Source: Sulfobacillus acidophilus DSM 10332 (GTDB lineage Bacteria > Bacillota > Sulfobacillia > Sulfobacillales > Sulfobacillaceae). Taken from it: a stretch of 64,000 nucleotides of DNA. The stretch's first letter is position 1. Each line of letters starts with the position of its first letter. Of the stretch, positions 50,734 through 59,997 are shown one piece after another. Both the position numbers and the translations under genes were made by a program. The notes under the pieces were generated by a model. It was given only the letters and a program-made list of their open reading frames with translations, was not told where the DNA came from and searched no databases. The stretch spans positions 3,378,270-3,442,269 of the forward strand of contig CP003179.1 of assembly GCA_000237975.1 (NCBI GenBank), read 5' to 3'.

Positions 50734-51255
50734 ATGGCAAGCTGGATAACCCTGGGCCTAAAGTTTTTGGAAATCGGAGCGTTGGGTTTTGGCGGGGGCT
50801 TTGGCATGATTCCTCTCATGAAATCGGCCACCTTAAGTCACCACTGGCTCTCTTCCCGTGCGTTCGATCAAGCCATCGCACTGGGTCAAATTACACCCGG
50901 CCCGGTCGCTATCAGTGCCGCCTTCATTGGTGATCGCGTGTCGGGTTTGCCGGGAGCCGTCATCGCTACCGTCGCCGTTTTTTTGCCGTCGTTAGTCATC
51001 ATGTTCCTCTTGACGAAAGGGTATCATCGAATTCGTCGAATTCCAGGCCTTAATTTCTTTTTAAGCATCATTCTCGCCGGCGTGACCGGACTGATTCTGG
51101 GGGTAACCTGGGATCTCGGCCGGGATGTCCTCCATTCCTTCGCCGCCTGGGCTCTGGCGTTAGGCGTTTTCCTGTTGGCTTGGCGGGCCAAAATACCCTA
51201 TTGGCTTTTAATCCTCTTAGCGGGAGGTGTGGGCGCTCTATGGCTACGGGGGTAA
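50734..51255 (+). CDS. chrA: Chromate transporter subunit, N-half (short-chain ChrA)
   Basis: A 173-residue membrane protein with about six helices and the CHR motif FGGGFGMIPLMKSAT, then ALGQITPGPVAISAAFIGDRV. Short-chain CHR proteins work as pairs encoded in tandem and export chromate or related oxyanions. The ribosome site is poor. The stop overlaps the partner gene by 16 bases. Confidence 0.88.
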   Translation: MASWITLGLKFLEIGALGFGGGFGMIPLMKSATLSHHWLSSRAFDQAIALGQITPGPVAISAAFIGDRVSGLPGAVIATVAVFLPSLVIMFLLTKGYHRIRRIPGLNFFLSIILAGVTGLILGVTWDLGRDVLHSFAAWALALGVFLLAWRAKIPYWLLILLAGGVGALWLRG

Positions 51256-51806
51256 CCTCTTCTCCGGTGTCGTTAGGCCGCTTATTAGCCGTATACACCA
51301 AAATCGGGCTTTTGGGATTTGGCGGAGGATATGCGGTGTTATCCTTCATTCGCAGCGAATTGGTCGATCAACATCACTGGATTCCGGCCGAGCAATTTGA
51401 TCATGTGGTGGAAATGGCCAGTTTTGCCCCCGGTGCAACCACCATCAATGTCTTGGCCGCTTTGGCCTACCGTATCCATGGATTCGTCGGCATGGTGGCC
51501 GGCACCATTGCCGTCTTATGGCCGTCCTTTGTACTCGTCGTCGGGCTGGCCCGGCTCACCGCCGCCTTGCAAAACCCCGTATTGCGAGGGGTATTGCACG
51601 GGATGGAAATTGCCGTGATCGGCCTTTTATTAAACGTGGTGGTCACGTTGGGCCGCGATGTCCCACGGACTTATGGGATGCTGATTCCGTTCGCGGCCGG
51701 ATGGGGACTCACCCTGATCGGGTGGAATCCGGCGGCCATCATCCTGGTGATCGCCGCCGGGGGCATCCTCACCACCTACTTCCAAACGCGCCGCTCTCTC
51801 CGTTAG
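51240..51806 (+). CDS. chrA: Chromate transporter subunit, partner of the short-chain pair
   Basis: A 188-residue paralogue of the previous gene: LLGFGGGYAVLSFIRSELVD and MASFAPGATTINVLAALAYRI. ATG 51240 follows GGGAGGTG within the end of the first gene. The pair together makes up a full CHR transporter in opposite membrane orientations. Immediately after its stop the truncated hutI begins. Confidence 0.88.
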   Translation: MATGVTSSPVSLGRLLAVYTKIGLLGFGGGYAVLSFIRSELVDQHHWIPAEQFDHVVEMASFAPGATTINVLAALAYRIHGFVGMVAGTIAVLWPSFVLVVGLARLTAALQNPVLRGVLHGMEIAVIGLLLNVVVTLGRDVPRTYGMLIPFAAGWGLTLIGWNPAAIILVIAAGGILTTYFQTRRSLR

Positions 51807-51828
51807 TCCGGCTGATCGCCGTCTCGGA

Positions 51829-51848
51829 CGCCCCCAATCATGGGGGTG
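51829..51848 (+). terminator. Short hairpin after the chromate genes
   Basis: CGCCCCCA (51829-51836) pairs with TGGGGGTG (51841-51848) around a 4-base loop, with one G-U pair. There is no T-tract. It lies at the junction between the chromate transporter and the truncated hutI and may terminate or simply mark the junction. Confidence 0.35.
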
Positions 51849-51862
51849 CGAATGCGCTGCCG

Positions 51863-52777
51863 ATGGGCTGGCAAATCGTGCGGTCAAGCCGGCAATGGGC
51901 CGAGGCCGCCGATTCCGATACCCTCGCCTTTGTCCAATCGGAATGCCAGGAGGCCATCCGGTGGGGTACCACGGTCATCGAAATGAAGTCCGGTTATGGG
52001 TTAAGCGTAGAGCAAGAACTGCGCGCCTTGCGGCTTATTCGAAAAGTGTCCGATAGGCTCCCCATCCGGGTGATGGCAACCGGCTTATTCTTCCATGCCC
52101 TTCCGCACGATCAGTCGGCCGAAGACTGGGTCAACACGGTACGCACCCGGCTACTGCCTTTGGCACTCCGAGAAGGCCTTATCGATGCCGTGGATGCCTT
52201 TATTGAACGCACGGCCTTTTCGGTCGATCAGCTCGAACCCGTTTTTCGGCCATTGCCCGCCACTCTCCCGATTCGACTGCATACCAATCAATTATCCCGC
52301 CAGGGAGGGATTGAATTAGCCGTTCGCCTGAAAGCCCGCGCGGTTGATCACCTGGAATATCTCGAACCCGACGAATTCGCCTTGTTAACGCAACATCGGA
52401 TGGCTGCCGTATTGATGCCAGGCGCCGCATTCTATACGTCGCACCAATATGCCCCCGCCCGACGACTGATTGATCACGGTGTGCGCGTCGCTTTGGCCAC
52501 CGATTTCAACCCCGGGACGTCGCCCATTGGCAATTTACCCACCGTGATGGGGCTTGCGGTCAACCTGATGGACATGAGTCCAGACGAAGCGTTGGCCGCC
52601 GTCACCCTCCACGCGGCCTATGTGTTGGGGATATCGTCCGATGCCGGTTCGTTGCGCCCGGGATATTCGGCCGATCTCGTCGTCCTCGATACCGACCGCA
52701 TTGCCATGATCCCCTACCGGTTAGGGCATAATCCGGTGCATCAAATCATTCTCCACGGTCAATGGTGGCCCGCATAG
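51863..52777 (+). pseudogene. hutI: Imidazolonepropionase (HutI), 5'-truncated
   Basis: About 304 residues that match HutI from the middle of the domain onward: VRSSRQWAEAA, GTTVIEMKSGYGLSVEQEL, HTNQLSRQGG, VDHLEYL, ATDFNPGTSPIGNLPTVMG and GYSADLVVLDTD. Intact HutI is about 400 residues, and the missing N-terminal part includes the HxH metal ligands, so activity is unlikely. The homologous frame runs without a stop upstream into the chromate gene region, consistent with a deletion that joined chrA to the middle of hutI. No other hut gene is nearby. Confidence 0.75.
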
Positions 52778-52783
52778 AGGCCG

Positions 52784-52907
52784 TTAGACGTTCATGGTAG
52801 CATGCCACGCGGCATTTTCGGGATACCCGCGGGCTTCCCAGTAACCGACGGTCTCTTGGCGAGACAACACGATCCGGACCACCCACTTGACCGACTTATA
52901 GCCGTAC
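52784..52907 (-). pseudogene. C-terminal fragment of the sulfite-oxidase-family gene split by the IS
   Basis: The minus strand reads YGYKSVKWVVRIVLSRQETV, then GYWEARGYPENAAWHATMNV and a stop at 52784. This is the usual C-terminus of sulfite-oxidase-fold molybdenum proteins. It begins at the 3-bp duplication next to the IS3 element and continues, in the same frame, the N-terminal part ending at 54179. Confidence 0.85.
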
Positions 52908-52947
52908 TGGACCTATGTCAATAAAATGGACACCCGAAATTGAGACA

Positions 52948-53766
52948 TTAGCCGTATCGCGCATGATACGCTGCATCGGCCTCGGCCGGAGTCTGATAAT
53001 CCAGGGCACTATGGATCCGCTGCCGATTATAGAAAATCTCGATATAGGCAAAGATCGCGACTTCCGCTTCCGCCCGTGTTCGAAATTTCGTCAGGTAAAT
53101 CAGCTCCTTCTTGAGGAGACTGTGCCAGGATTCAATCATGGCGTTATCGTAACAATTTCCTTTGCGACTCATGCTCGCGGTCATGCCGTACTGCTGAAGG
53201 CGTTCCTGGTACGCCGCGGCGGCATATTGGCTGCCGCGATCCGAGTGATGCAGCACGCCGGCCGGCGGCCGGCTGTGGATCACCGCACGGTCTAAGGCCC
53301 GGATGACCAAATCTTGCGTCATGCGCCGATCCACCGCCCATCCCACAATTTTTCGGGTGTACAAGTCCTGAAGGCTCGCTAAATAGAGCCATCCTTCCTC
53401 TGTGGGGATGTAGGTAATATCCGCCATCCACACAGCATGTGGGCGATCCGCGCTAAACGTTCGATTCAAGACGTTCTCGTGCACCGGCCACGTGTGCCGC
53501 GAATTCGTGGTGGCTTTATATTTCCGTGTCACGCGGGAGCGCAACCGATGGTCGTGCATCAACCGCGCCACCGTTTTTTGACTGATGCGCTCGCCTTCCC
53601 GCCGTAACACGGCGGTGATTTTGGGGCTACCATACCGTTCGCCCGATGTCGTAAACACCGCTCGAATCCGTTCGACCCGCCGGGCCCGGGCTTGCGCCCG
53701 GGTACTGGGTGGACGATGGCACCAGGCATAATATCCGCTTCGCGAGACGTCGAGGATCTGGCACAT
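52948..53766 (-). CDS. IS3-family transposase OrfB (integrase domain)
   Basis: A 272-residue DDE integrase: ADITYIPTEEGWLYLASLQD (first D), LHHSDRGSQYAAAAYQ (second D) and NAMIESWHSLLKKELIY (E). The N-terminal HTH_21-like region (SRSGYYAW) is present. It is normally made as an OrfAB fusion by -1 frameshifting; an A7G run lies near the end of orfA. The frame is intact. Confidence 0.95.
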   Translation of the reverse strand: MCQILDVSRSGYYAWCHRPPSTRAQARARRVERIRAVFTTSGERYGSPKITAVLRREGERISQKTVARLMHDHRLRSRVTRKYKATTNSRHTWPVHENVLNRTFSADRPHAVWMADITYIPTEEGWLYLASLQDLYTRKIVGWAVDRRMTQDLVIRALDRAVIHSRPPAGVLHHSDRGSQYAAAAYQERLQQYGMTASMSRKGNCYDNAMIESWHSLLKKELIYLTKFRTRAEAEVAIFAYIEIFYNRQRIHSALDYQTPAEADAAYHARYG

Positions 53767-53813
53767 CTTCGTGATCGAGAAGGTGAAGCGGTGTTCATGA
53801 ATGAACCGAAAGA

Positions 53814-54101
53814 TTACTTCCGATCGTTGGTGAAGATGCGCATCGCTTTTTTTAGGATCGCATTCTCCTCTTCGAGATCTCGAATGCGTCTCTGCAAATC
53901 GCGCAGGGCTTGGTCTTCCGCTTTCAGATGCCCGCTGCCGACAAAGGGTTCTACCGGGTCGGCCTTATAGGCAGCCACCCACGCATATAACGTCTTACTC
54001 GGAATGCCCAGCTCACGGGCCACTTGGGCACCGGTTTTTTGTTGGGTCAAGACCAGCTGAACCGCCTGGGCTTTAAATTCCCGATCATAATGATTGGCCA
54101 T
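53814..54101 (-). CDS. IS3-family OrfA (helix-turn-helix)
   Basis: A 95-residue protein with HTH QQKTGAQVARELGIPSKTLY and a C-terminal leucine-zipper-like coiled coil (LRDLQRRIRDLEEENAILKK). The codons for LKKA contain AAAAAAAG, a slippery sequence typical of IS3 frameshifting into orfB. It binds the terminal repeats. Confidence 0.93.
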   Translation of the reverse strand: MANHYDREFKAQAVQLVLTQQKTGAQVARELGIPSKTLYAWVAAYKADPVEPFVGSGHLKAEDQALRDLQRRIRDLEEENAILKKAMRIFTNDRK

Positions 54102-54178
54102 CGGATATTCACCTCAATTGAGCAACATTGTACCATCGTGTCTCAATTCGAGGTGTCCACAAATTAGACTAACATCCA

Positions 54179-55116
54179 TACATGGCCGGCACGACCAATC
54201 GAACCGGATAGCCTTGGGAAACCGGTAACGGCTGCCCGTCGATGGTATCCGCCAACAGCGGCCGGTATTCGCGGATTTGAGCCGCATTCAGGCTATCCCG
54301 ATAGACCCCGTCCGCCGAATAAAACGTCACCCACGGTAACCGGGCGTCGTCCCATCCAAGCGATTTCAGCCAAAGATAGAGGTCCACACCACCAAAGCGG
54401 GTGTGGGGAACCACCCACCCCGTGACACACCGGAAATCAATGGTGACGTGCGTATGGGGCAACGCCGAAAATTCGTCCCACGAAACCTGAACGGCGTTTT
54501 GCAACCCGTCGACCCCTAGCGTCCAGTGGGCTCGGGAAAGGGAGGGATAACCGTCTATCACCGTATAGGGAACAAACCCCGGTAAAGCCCCCCGGTTCCG
54601 GCCGACCTGAAACAGACGGCCCGTCACCATGGCCAAAACCGACGGCGTATACCAGGCGATCCAAGCCGTCGGTAAGGTGACCAGCCCCCACCGAAGGAGG
54701 CGCCGGCGGCTCTCATAGGACACCTGCCGGCGGGGCCGCATCACCACCACATGCCATACCATCCAGCCGACAAAGAAGATCGCCGAGAGACCATGGACAA
54801 CGGTGGCCAGGGCATGGGTCAGGGATGGCCCCACCCAAAGGCCCAGGCCGCTGACGGCCAGCATCACCAGAAAGAAATATCCCCAGCGAACCCAGCCCGG
54901 TCGCCCGCCTTCGGGCCACGGAAAAACCCGTCGACCCCATCCCATCAGCACACCGCCGTAGAGAACGCCGCCCCCGCTATGAATCAACTGAATCGGCAAA
55001 AAGGCCATGCCTAGCGTCCGCCGCCAACTGGATAAAAACAAGGCAAACCCGGTGAACACGAGCAGGCCGACGACACCCGCGTGTCGCCAATGTCGACGGC
55101 GAAACGAGGCGATCAT
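54179..55116 (-). pseudogene. Membrane-anchored sulfite-oxidase-family molybdoprotein, N-terminal part, interrupted by IS3
   Basis: The start at ATG 55116 gives four or five helices with histidines (LIHSGGGVLYGG, LTHALATVVHGLSAIFFVGW, VWHVVVMRP), a cytochrome b561-like module. A SUOX-fold domain follows, with the molybdenum cysteine in DFRCVTGWVVPHTRFGGVDL. The frame reaches RLVVPAM at the insertion point, then reads into the IS and stops at 54169. Joined to 52784-52907 it continues YGYKSVKW. Before insertion this was a fused heme-b/molybdopterin oxidoreductase, reminiscent of a YedY/YedZ pair in one chain. Confidence 0.88.
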
Positions 55117-55231
55117 GCGGGGTTTTGTCCTGACCGGGACACGATGCGGGCTTCGGGCCAAAAGCACTCGGCGCCCGTTTCCTGTGCTTCCGTGGCCAGT
55201 TCGCCTAATAGATCGTAGTACAGCGGGTCGT

Positions 55232-55957
55232 CTAGGATCCCAAGAGACGTCCGAGAAGGCTCCCGCCCAGAATCCCGATGACCACCGCGGCGCCGGTCAC
55301 GAGAAGAAACTGCATGCCGCTTTTCCACCATTGGGATTTCGCCACCTTTGCTTTTAGCACACCTAATCCAAAAGCGACCACCACCGCGAAGACAATAGCC
55401 CAAGGGAGCGCTCGATGGGGATCCGGCACCAATAAATAGGGCAACATCGGGGGAACGGCTCCCGCCAACACGGCTACACCCATGATGGCGGCCGAGGTCC
55501 ACGGGTTATCCACCGAATCTAACAGGATGCCGAGTTCTTCTTTCATCATAAAATCGACCCAGCGGTCCCGGTCGGCCGTGACCCGTTGAGTCAATACCCG
55601 CACTTCTTCCGGGGAAAATCCTTGCGCACGATAGATGCTTTCGACTTCGAGTCGCTCTTCATCAGGGATTTCTTCGACTTCCCGCAATTCGCGGGTGCGT
55701 TCGGCGAGAAAGTATTCGTTTTGGGCCACGGTCGACAAATAAGCGCCTAAGCTCATGGACACCGCGGCCGCAATCACGGCCGCCAAACCGGAAATTAACA
55801 CCTGATGCGACGACATATTGGAGGCGGTCACCCCCACGATGATGCCGGTAATCGACACTAACCCGTCATTGACGCCGAATACCACTTCCCGAATCGAGCG
55901 CGCTTGGGGGGTATGAATCCGCGCTTCGGAATGCTGCCGGGCACTCACCGGCATCAT
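55232..55957 (-). CDS. VIT1/CCC1-family iron/manganese transporter
   Basis: A 241-residue protein: REVVFGVNDGLVSITGIIVG (first helix signature), AVSMSLGAYLSTVAQNEYF with a long charged metal-binding helical region (residues 85-140, many Glu), then three more helices. The family moves Fe2+ or Mn2+ out of the cytoplasm. The ATG at 55957 follows AGGAGG. It sits between lipB and the molybdoprotein gene on the same strand. Confidence 0.9.
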   Translation of the reverse strand: MMPVSARQHSEARIHTPQARSIREVVFGVNDGLVSITGIIVGVTASNMSSHQVLISGLAAVIAAAVSMSLGAYLSTVAQNEYFLAERTRELREVEEIPDEERLEVESIYRAQGFSPEEVRVLTQRVTADRDRWVDFMMKEELGILLDSVDNPWTSAAIMGVAVLAGAVPPMLPYLLVPDPHRALPWAIVFAVVVAFGLGVLKAKVAKSQWWKSGMQFLLVTGAAVVIGILGGSLLGRLLGS

Positions 55958-55978
55958 CTCATCCTCCTTTGACCCGAC

Positions 55979-56668
55979 TTATCCGGCGGCCGACATCTCG
56001 AGCTCGCTGAGAGTTTTGGTCGTTAACGTCAGCGAAAAAACCTCCGCCAATTTCTCCAACACCACCGGTCGGACTTCCGCCAGCGTCACCGGACGATCTA
56101 AGAGCCGCCGCATGGACGTTACCCCTTTATCCTGAATGCCGCAGGGGATAATCCCGCTAAAGTGGGCCAAGTTCGGGTCGACATTCAAGGCAAAGCCATG
56201 TTGGGTCACCCACCGGCTCGCCTTCACCCCGATCGCGGCGATTTTTTCGTTCCCCACCCAAACCCCGGTGTGAGGCGGCATCCGCCCCGCCTCAATGCCG
56301 AATACCAGGAGCGCCCGAATCAACGCGTCTTCCAACCGACGGAGATAGAGATGCAAATCGCGGCCGTAGCGATTGAGGTTCAAAATGGGGTAACCGACCA
56401 ACTGACCGGGCCCATGATACGTAATGTCGCCCCCCCGGTCGACTTGAAAGACTTCGATGCCTTCCGCCTGAAGATGATCCTCGTCCCATAACAAATTGGT
56501 CAAGGTCCCATGGGCGGCGCGTCCGACCGTATAGACGGGAGGATGCTCCACCGTTAACACCACGTCGGGCCACTCGCCGTCCAGGACCTTCTGACCGACC
56601 CGGCGCTGCAGGTCCCAGGCGGGCTGATAGGCCATCGAACCCAAATCAACCGTCCACGCCGTCGGCAT
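55979..56668 (-). CDS. lipB: Octanoyltransferase
   Basis: A 229-residue LipB: VLTVEHPPVYTVGRAA, RGGDITYHGPGQLVGYPI, the catalytic lysine in KIAAIGVKASRWVTQHGFAL and cysteine in GIIPCGIQDKGVTS. It transfers octanoate from ACP to lipoyl domains such as that of the E2 gene upstream. The ATG overlaps the end of lipA, giving a lipA-lipB pair. Confidence 0.95.
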   Translation of the reverse strand: MPTAWTVDLGSMAYQPAWDLQRRVGQKVLDGEWPDVVLTVEHPPVYTVGRAAHGTLTNLLWDEDHLQAEGIEVFQVDRGGDITYHGPGQLVGYPILNLNRYGRDLHLYLRRLEDALIRALLVFGIEAGRMPPHTGVWVGNEKIAAIGVKASRWVTQHGFALNVDPNLAHFSGIIPCGIQDKGVTSMRRLLDRPVTLAEVRPVVLEKLAEVFSLTLTTKTLSELEMSAAG

Positions 56669-56669
56669 A

Positions 56670-57575
56670 TTACATCCCTGCCTTTACGGGTACTTGCGAC
56701 GCGGCATGATATGAACTACGCACCAAGGGCCCGGATTCCACATGGCTAAATCCTAACGCCAACGCTTCGGCCTTCAACTCGGCAAATTCCTCCGGGGTGT
56801 AATACTTCTCCACGGGCAGATGCTTTTGGTCCGGACGCAAATATTGACCCACGGTCAAAACATCCACCAGGTGATCCCGTAAATCGACCAACACTTGGTG
56901 AATTTCTTCCCGAGTTTCCCCCAGCCCGACCATGATGCCCGATTTGGTGACAATCCGGGGATCTTGTTCTTTGACCCGGCGTAAGAGCTCCAGACTACGC
57001 GCATACTGCGCTTTCGGTCGGACCCAAGGATAGAGGCGCGGAACGGATTCAGTGTTATGATTCAGAATATCCGGCCGGGCTTTTACAATGGCCGACAACG
57101 CGTCCCAGTTACCTTGCAGATCCGGGATTAACACTTCGATTCCGCAACCGGGCACCTGCGCCCGAATCTCTTCAATACAGCCGACGAATATTTCCGCTCC
57201 GCCGTCGGCCAAATCGTCCCGGGTTACGGAGGTAATGACCACATGTTTCAATCCCATTCGCTTGGTGGTTTCGGCTACGCGTTTGGGTTCTTCCCGATCC
57301 AGACCGGTGGGGCGTCCGGTGGTGATGGCACAAAAACCGCAATTTCGCGTGCAAATATCGCCCAGAATCAAAAAGGTGGCCGTGCGTGATTCCCAACACT
57401 CGTAAATATTGGGACACCGCGCTTCTTCACAGACGGTATGCAAGGTTTCTTGCCGCATCAGTTCTTTGAGTTCCGTATAATTCCGCCCTTGACTCAGACG
57501 AACTTTAATCCACGGCGGAATCTCTAAAGTGCTGGGTGCCGTTCGGGATTTTGGGACCACGGGCAACGATTCCAT
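56670..57575 (-). CDS. lipA: Lipoyl synthase
   Basis: A 301-residue radical SAM enzyme. [12 protein letters not shown] carries the auxiliary-cluster cysteines and [10 protein letters not shown] the SAM-cluster CxxxCxxC. It inserts sulfur into the octanoyl group. ATG 57575 follows GGAGGGG; the frame opens earlier without a site. It lies directly after the E2 gene it serves. Confidence 0.96.
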   Translation of the reverse strand: MESLPVVPKSRTAPSTLEIPPWIKVRLSQGRNYTELKELMRQETLHTVCEEARCPNIYECWESRTATFLILGDICTRNCGFCAITTGRPTGLDREEPKRVAETTKRMGLKHVVITSVTRDDLADGGAEIFVGCIEEIRAQVPGCGIEVLIPDLQGNWDALSAIVKARPDILNHNTESVPRLYPWVRPKAQYARSLELLRRVKEQDPRIVTKSGIMVGLGETREEIHQVLVDLRDHLVDVLTVGQYLRPDQKHLPVEKYYTPEEFAELKAEALALGFSHVESGPLVRSSYHAASQVPVKAGM

Positions 57576-57604
57576 GGCGAATTCCCCTCCGTTCTTCAAT
57601 AGGC

Positions 57605-57624
57605 GGGCCGCCAAAGGGCGGCCC
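57605..57624. terminator. GC hairpin between E2 and lipA
   Basis: GGGCCGCC (57605-57612) and GGCGGCCC (57617-57624) form an 8-bp stem with a 4-base loop in the 59-base gap between E2 and lipA. There is no U-tract on the transcribed strand, so it may be a partial terminator or RNA-processing site that sets different levels for lipAB. Confidence 0.4.
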
Positions 57625-57634
57625 GTTCACCTCA

Positions 57635-58927
57635 CTAATAAATCGACGTGTCAGGGCCGATGGACTCGAGATGCTTTTTAATCACTTGCAGGAACTTGCC
57701 GGCCTCCGCGCCGTCAACCACCCGGTGATCAAACGAGAGGCAGATATTGACCATTGACCGGACGGCAATCATATCCCCGACCACCATAGGCCGTTTGACC
57801 ACCGACTCCAACGTCACAATCCCCACTTCCGGCGCGTTAATGACCGGATAGGTAAGGACGGTTCCCACTGCCCCGGTATTGTCGACCGTAAAGGTTCCCC
57901 CGCTCAGATCGTCCATTGTTAAGCGACCGGCGCGCGCCTTTTGCGTGAGCTCTTGCGTCGCTTTGGCCAGTCCTACGATATTTTTTTGATCGGCGTCTTT
58001 CACCACCGGGACAATCAACCCGCGATCGGTCGCAGTGGCCATACCCAAATTGATCCGTTTTTTGTAGACGATGCTGTCCCCGTTCCATTGGGCGTTCATC
58101 TGCGGAACCGCCCGCAAGGCTTCCACCACCGCCCGCATCATAAAGGGCAGATAGGTCAGGGATACGCCCTCCCGCGCCTTAAATTCGTCTTTCAGGCGCT
58201 GGCGCAACAGCGCCAATCCGGTCACGTCGACCTCGACCATTAACCACGCATGCGGCACGGTTTGTTTCGACCGCACCATACGCTCGGCAATGACTTTCCG
58301 AATCGGTGCCAACGGTTCGACGGTATCACCGTCGTCGATAACCGCCGGAATCGGCGTTATCGCGGGTGCCGCCACCGGCTCTTTTTGCGGGGCGGGGGCC
58401 GAAACGGGTGGTTGAGCCGGAGCCGCCTGAGCGGACGGACGGTTGGTGGCCGCCTTCAAAATATCGTCGCGCGTCACGCGCCCGCCGGCGCCCGTACCGG
58501 CTACCGTCGCCGGATCGATGCCATATTCTTTGGCTAAACGACGAACCGCCGGCGAATAGCGGCCGCGGCCGTCGGACGAGGCCGGGGATGCCGTCTCGGA
58601 CGCGGCGGTTACCGGACTCTCTACCGGCTGGGCCCCCTTGTTGTCGGTGGTTGCCGGGGCCGGCTCGGCTTCTCCCGTGTCGGCGCCTTCCACTTCAATT
58701 TCACAAATCGGGGTTCCCACGGGTACGGTTGCACCGGCATCCACCAAAATTTTGGCGACGCGACCGGTCACCGGGGCCGGGACCTCGGCATTCACCTTAT
58801 CCGTCAACACTTCCAACAGGGACTCATATTTTTCGACCGGGTCGCCCACGTTTTTCAGCCACTGCGAGATCGTTCCTTCGGTGACCGATTCGCCCAGTTG
58901 CGGCATTTGCACTACTTCAATGGCCAT
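57635..58927 (-). CDS. Dihydrolipoamide acyltransferase E2 of a branched-chain-type 2-oxoacid dehydrogenase
   Basis: A 430-residue E2: one lipoyl domain (EVLTDKVNAEVPAP, the lipoyl lysine in TDK), a Pro/Ala linker, a peripheral-subunit-binding domain (YSPAVRRLAKEYGIDPATVA) and a catalytic domain with SFDHRVVDGAEAGKFL (His/Asp). It transfers the acyl group from lipoate to CoA. Ribosome site GGAGG. The E1 genes upstream look like BCKDH subunits, so the substrate is probably branched 2-oxoacids, though pyruvate is not excluded. Confidence 0.92.
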   Translation of the reverse strand: MAIEVVQMPQLGESVTEGTISQWLKNVGDPVEKYESLLEVLTDKVNAEVPAPVTGRVAKILVDAGATVPVGTPICEIEVEGADTGEAEPAPATTDNKGAQPVESPVTAASETASPASSDGRGRYSPAVRRLAKEYGIDPATVAGTGAGGRVTRDDILKAATNRPSAQAAPAQPPVSAPAPQKEPVAAPAITPIPAVIDDGDTVEPLAPIRKVIAERMVRSKQTVPHAWLMVEVDVTGLALLRQRLKDEFKAREGVSLTYLPFMMRAVVEALRAVPQMNAQWNGDSIVYKKRINLGMATATDRGLIVPVVKDADQKNIVGLAKATQELTQKARAGRLTMDDLSGGTFTVDNTGAVGTVLTYPVINAPEVGIVTLESVVKRPMVVGDMIAVRSMVNICLSFDHRVVDGAEAGKFLQVIKKHLESIGPDTSIY

Positions 58928-58956
58928 AACCTTTCCTCCTTATGATCGCATGCCGG

Positions 58957-59940
58957 TTAAAATGCCGCCAGTTTCTTCGCTGCGTCGCGAATCTTGTCTG
59001 GGGTCACCATAAAGGCGTGCTCTAAGGGTGGGCTATAAGGCATAGCGGGTACGTCAGGGCCGCATAGCCGCTGAATCGGCGCATCCAGGTAGAACAGCGC
59101 CTGTTCGGCAATAATGGCGGCAATTTCTCCCCCGATTCCCCCCGTCAGGTTGTCTTCGTGCACAATCAAGACCTTACCCGTTTTCTTGGCCGTTTCCACA
59201 ATGGCTTCCGTATCCAAGGGACGGACCGACCGCAAATCGAGGACCTCGACCGAAATGCCTTCTTTCTCCAATTCCTCGGCCGCTTTCAACGCATAGGTCA
59301 CCATTAATCCATAAGTGATAATGGACAGATGTTGACCGGCTTTTTTGAGATCCGCTTTGCCGATGGGAATGACATAGCGGTCGTCCGGCACTTCCCCTTT
59401 AATCGACCGATAGGCGGCTTTATGTTCGAAATAAAGCACCGGGTCCTCATCTTGAATGGCGGCGGCCAAAAGGCCTTTGGCGTCGTAGGGGGTTCCCGGT
59501 ACGACCACTTTCAACCCCGGAACATGGGCAAAAAACGCTTCCACACTCTGGGAATGATATAAAGCCCCGTGTACGCCGCCGCCATAGGGCGCACGAATCA
59601 CTAACGGTACATGAAAGGCCCCGTTTGAACGGTACCGGATCCGCGCCGCTTCTTGCACAATTTGGTTCATCGCCGGAAAAATGAAATCCGCAAACTGGAT
59701 TTCCGGAATGGGCCGCAACCCGTTAATGGCCGCTCCGATTGCCGTACCGACAATTGCGGCTTCCGCCAACGGTGAATCAATGACCCGATCCTCGCCAAAT
59801 TCCTTTTGTAGGCCTTCGGTGACGCGAAACACGCCCCCCCGCACCCCTACATCTTCCCCGTAAATGATAATACGCGGATCGCGGCGCATTTCTTGCCGCA
59901 AGGTCTCCCGAATTGCTTCTAAATAGCTTAATACCGCCAT
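58957..59940 (-). CDS. 2-oxoacid dehydrogenase E1 beta subunit (BCKDH-like)
   Basis: A 327-residue protein: YGEDVGVRGGVFRVTEGL (ThDP region), DSPLAEAAIVGTAIGAAING, PEIQFADFIFPAMNQIVQEA and YHSQSVEAFFAHVPGLKVVV, all typical of branched-chain E1-beta. It pairs with an E1-alpha to decarboxylate 2-oxoacids. One E1-beta serves two E1-alpha genes here. Confidence 0.93.
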   Translation of the reverse strand: MAVLSYLEAIRETLRQEMRRDPRIIIYGEDVGVRGGVFRVTEGLQKEFGEDRVIDSPLAEAAIVGTAIGAAINGLRPIPEIQFADFIFPAMNQIVQEAARIRYRSNGAFHVPLVIRAPYGGGVHGALYHSQSVEAFFAHVPGLKVVVPGTPYDAKGLLAAAIQDEDPVLYFEHKAAYRSIKGEVPDDRYVIPIGKADLKKAGQHLSIITYGLMVTYALKAAEELEKEGISVEVLDLRSVRPLDTEAIVETAKKTGKVLIVHEDNLTGGIGGEIAAIIAEQALFYLDAPIQRLCGPDVPAMPYSPPLEHAFMVTPDKIRDAAKKLAAF

Positions 59941-59997
59941 AGTCTGATGTCCGAAGGATCGACCCCGGACTTTGCCCCCCTTATCTGGAATGCTCGA

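Larger units (their letters stand above)
52908..54178 (-). mobile_element. IS3-family insertion sequence with 3-bp target duplication
   Basis: A 1,271-bp element. Its ends are imperfect inverted repeats of about 40 bases. Both begin TGGA, share GTC at the same offset, then TGGACACC, and end AATTGAGACA (left 52908-52947, right 54139-54178 read in reverse). Direct TAC repeats flank it (52905-52907 and 54179-54181). It encodes orfA and orfB. Removing the element and one TAC restores a continuous host reading frame, which fixes the boundaries unusually well. Confidence 0.9.
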
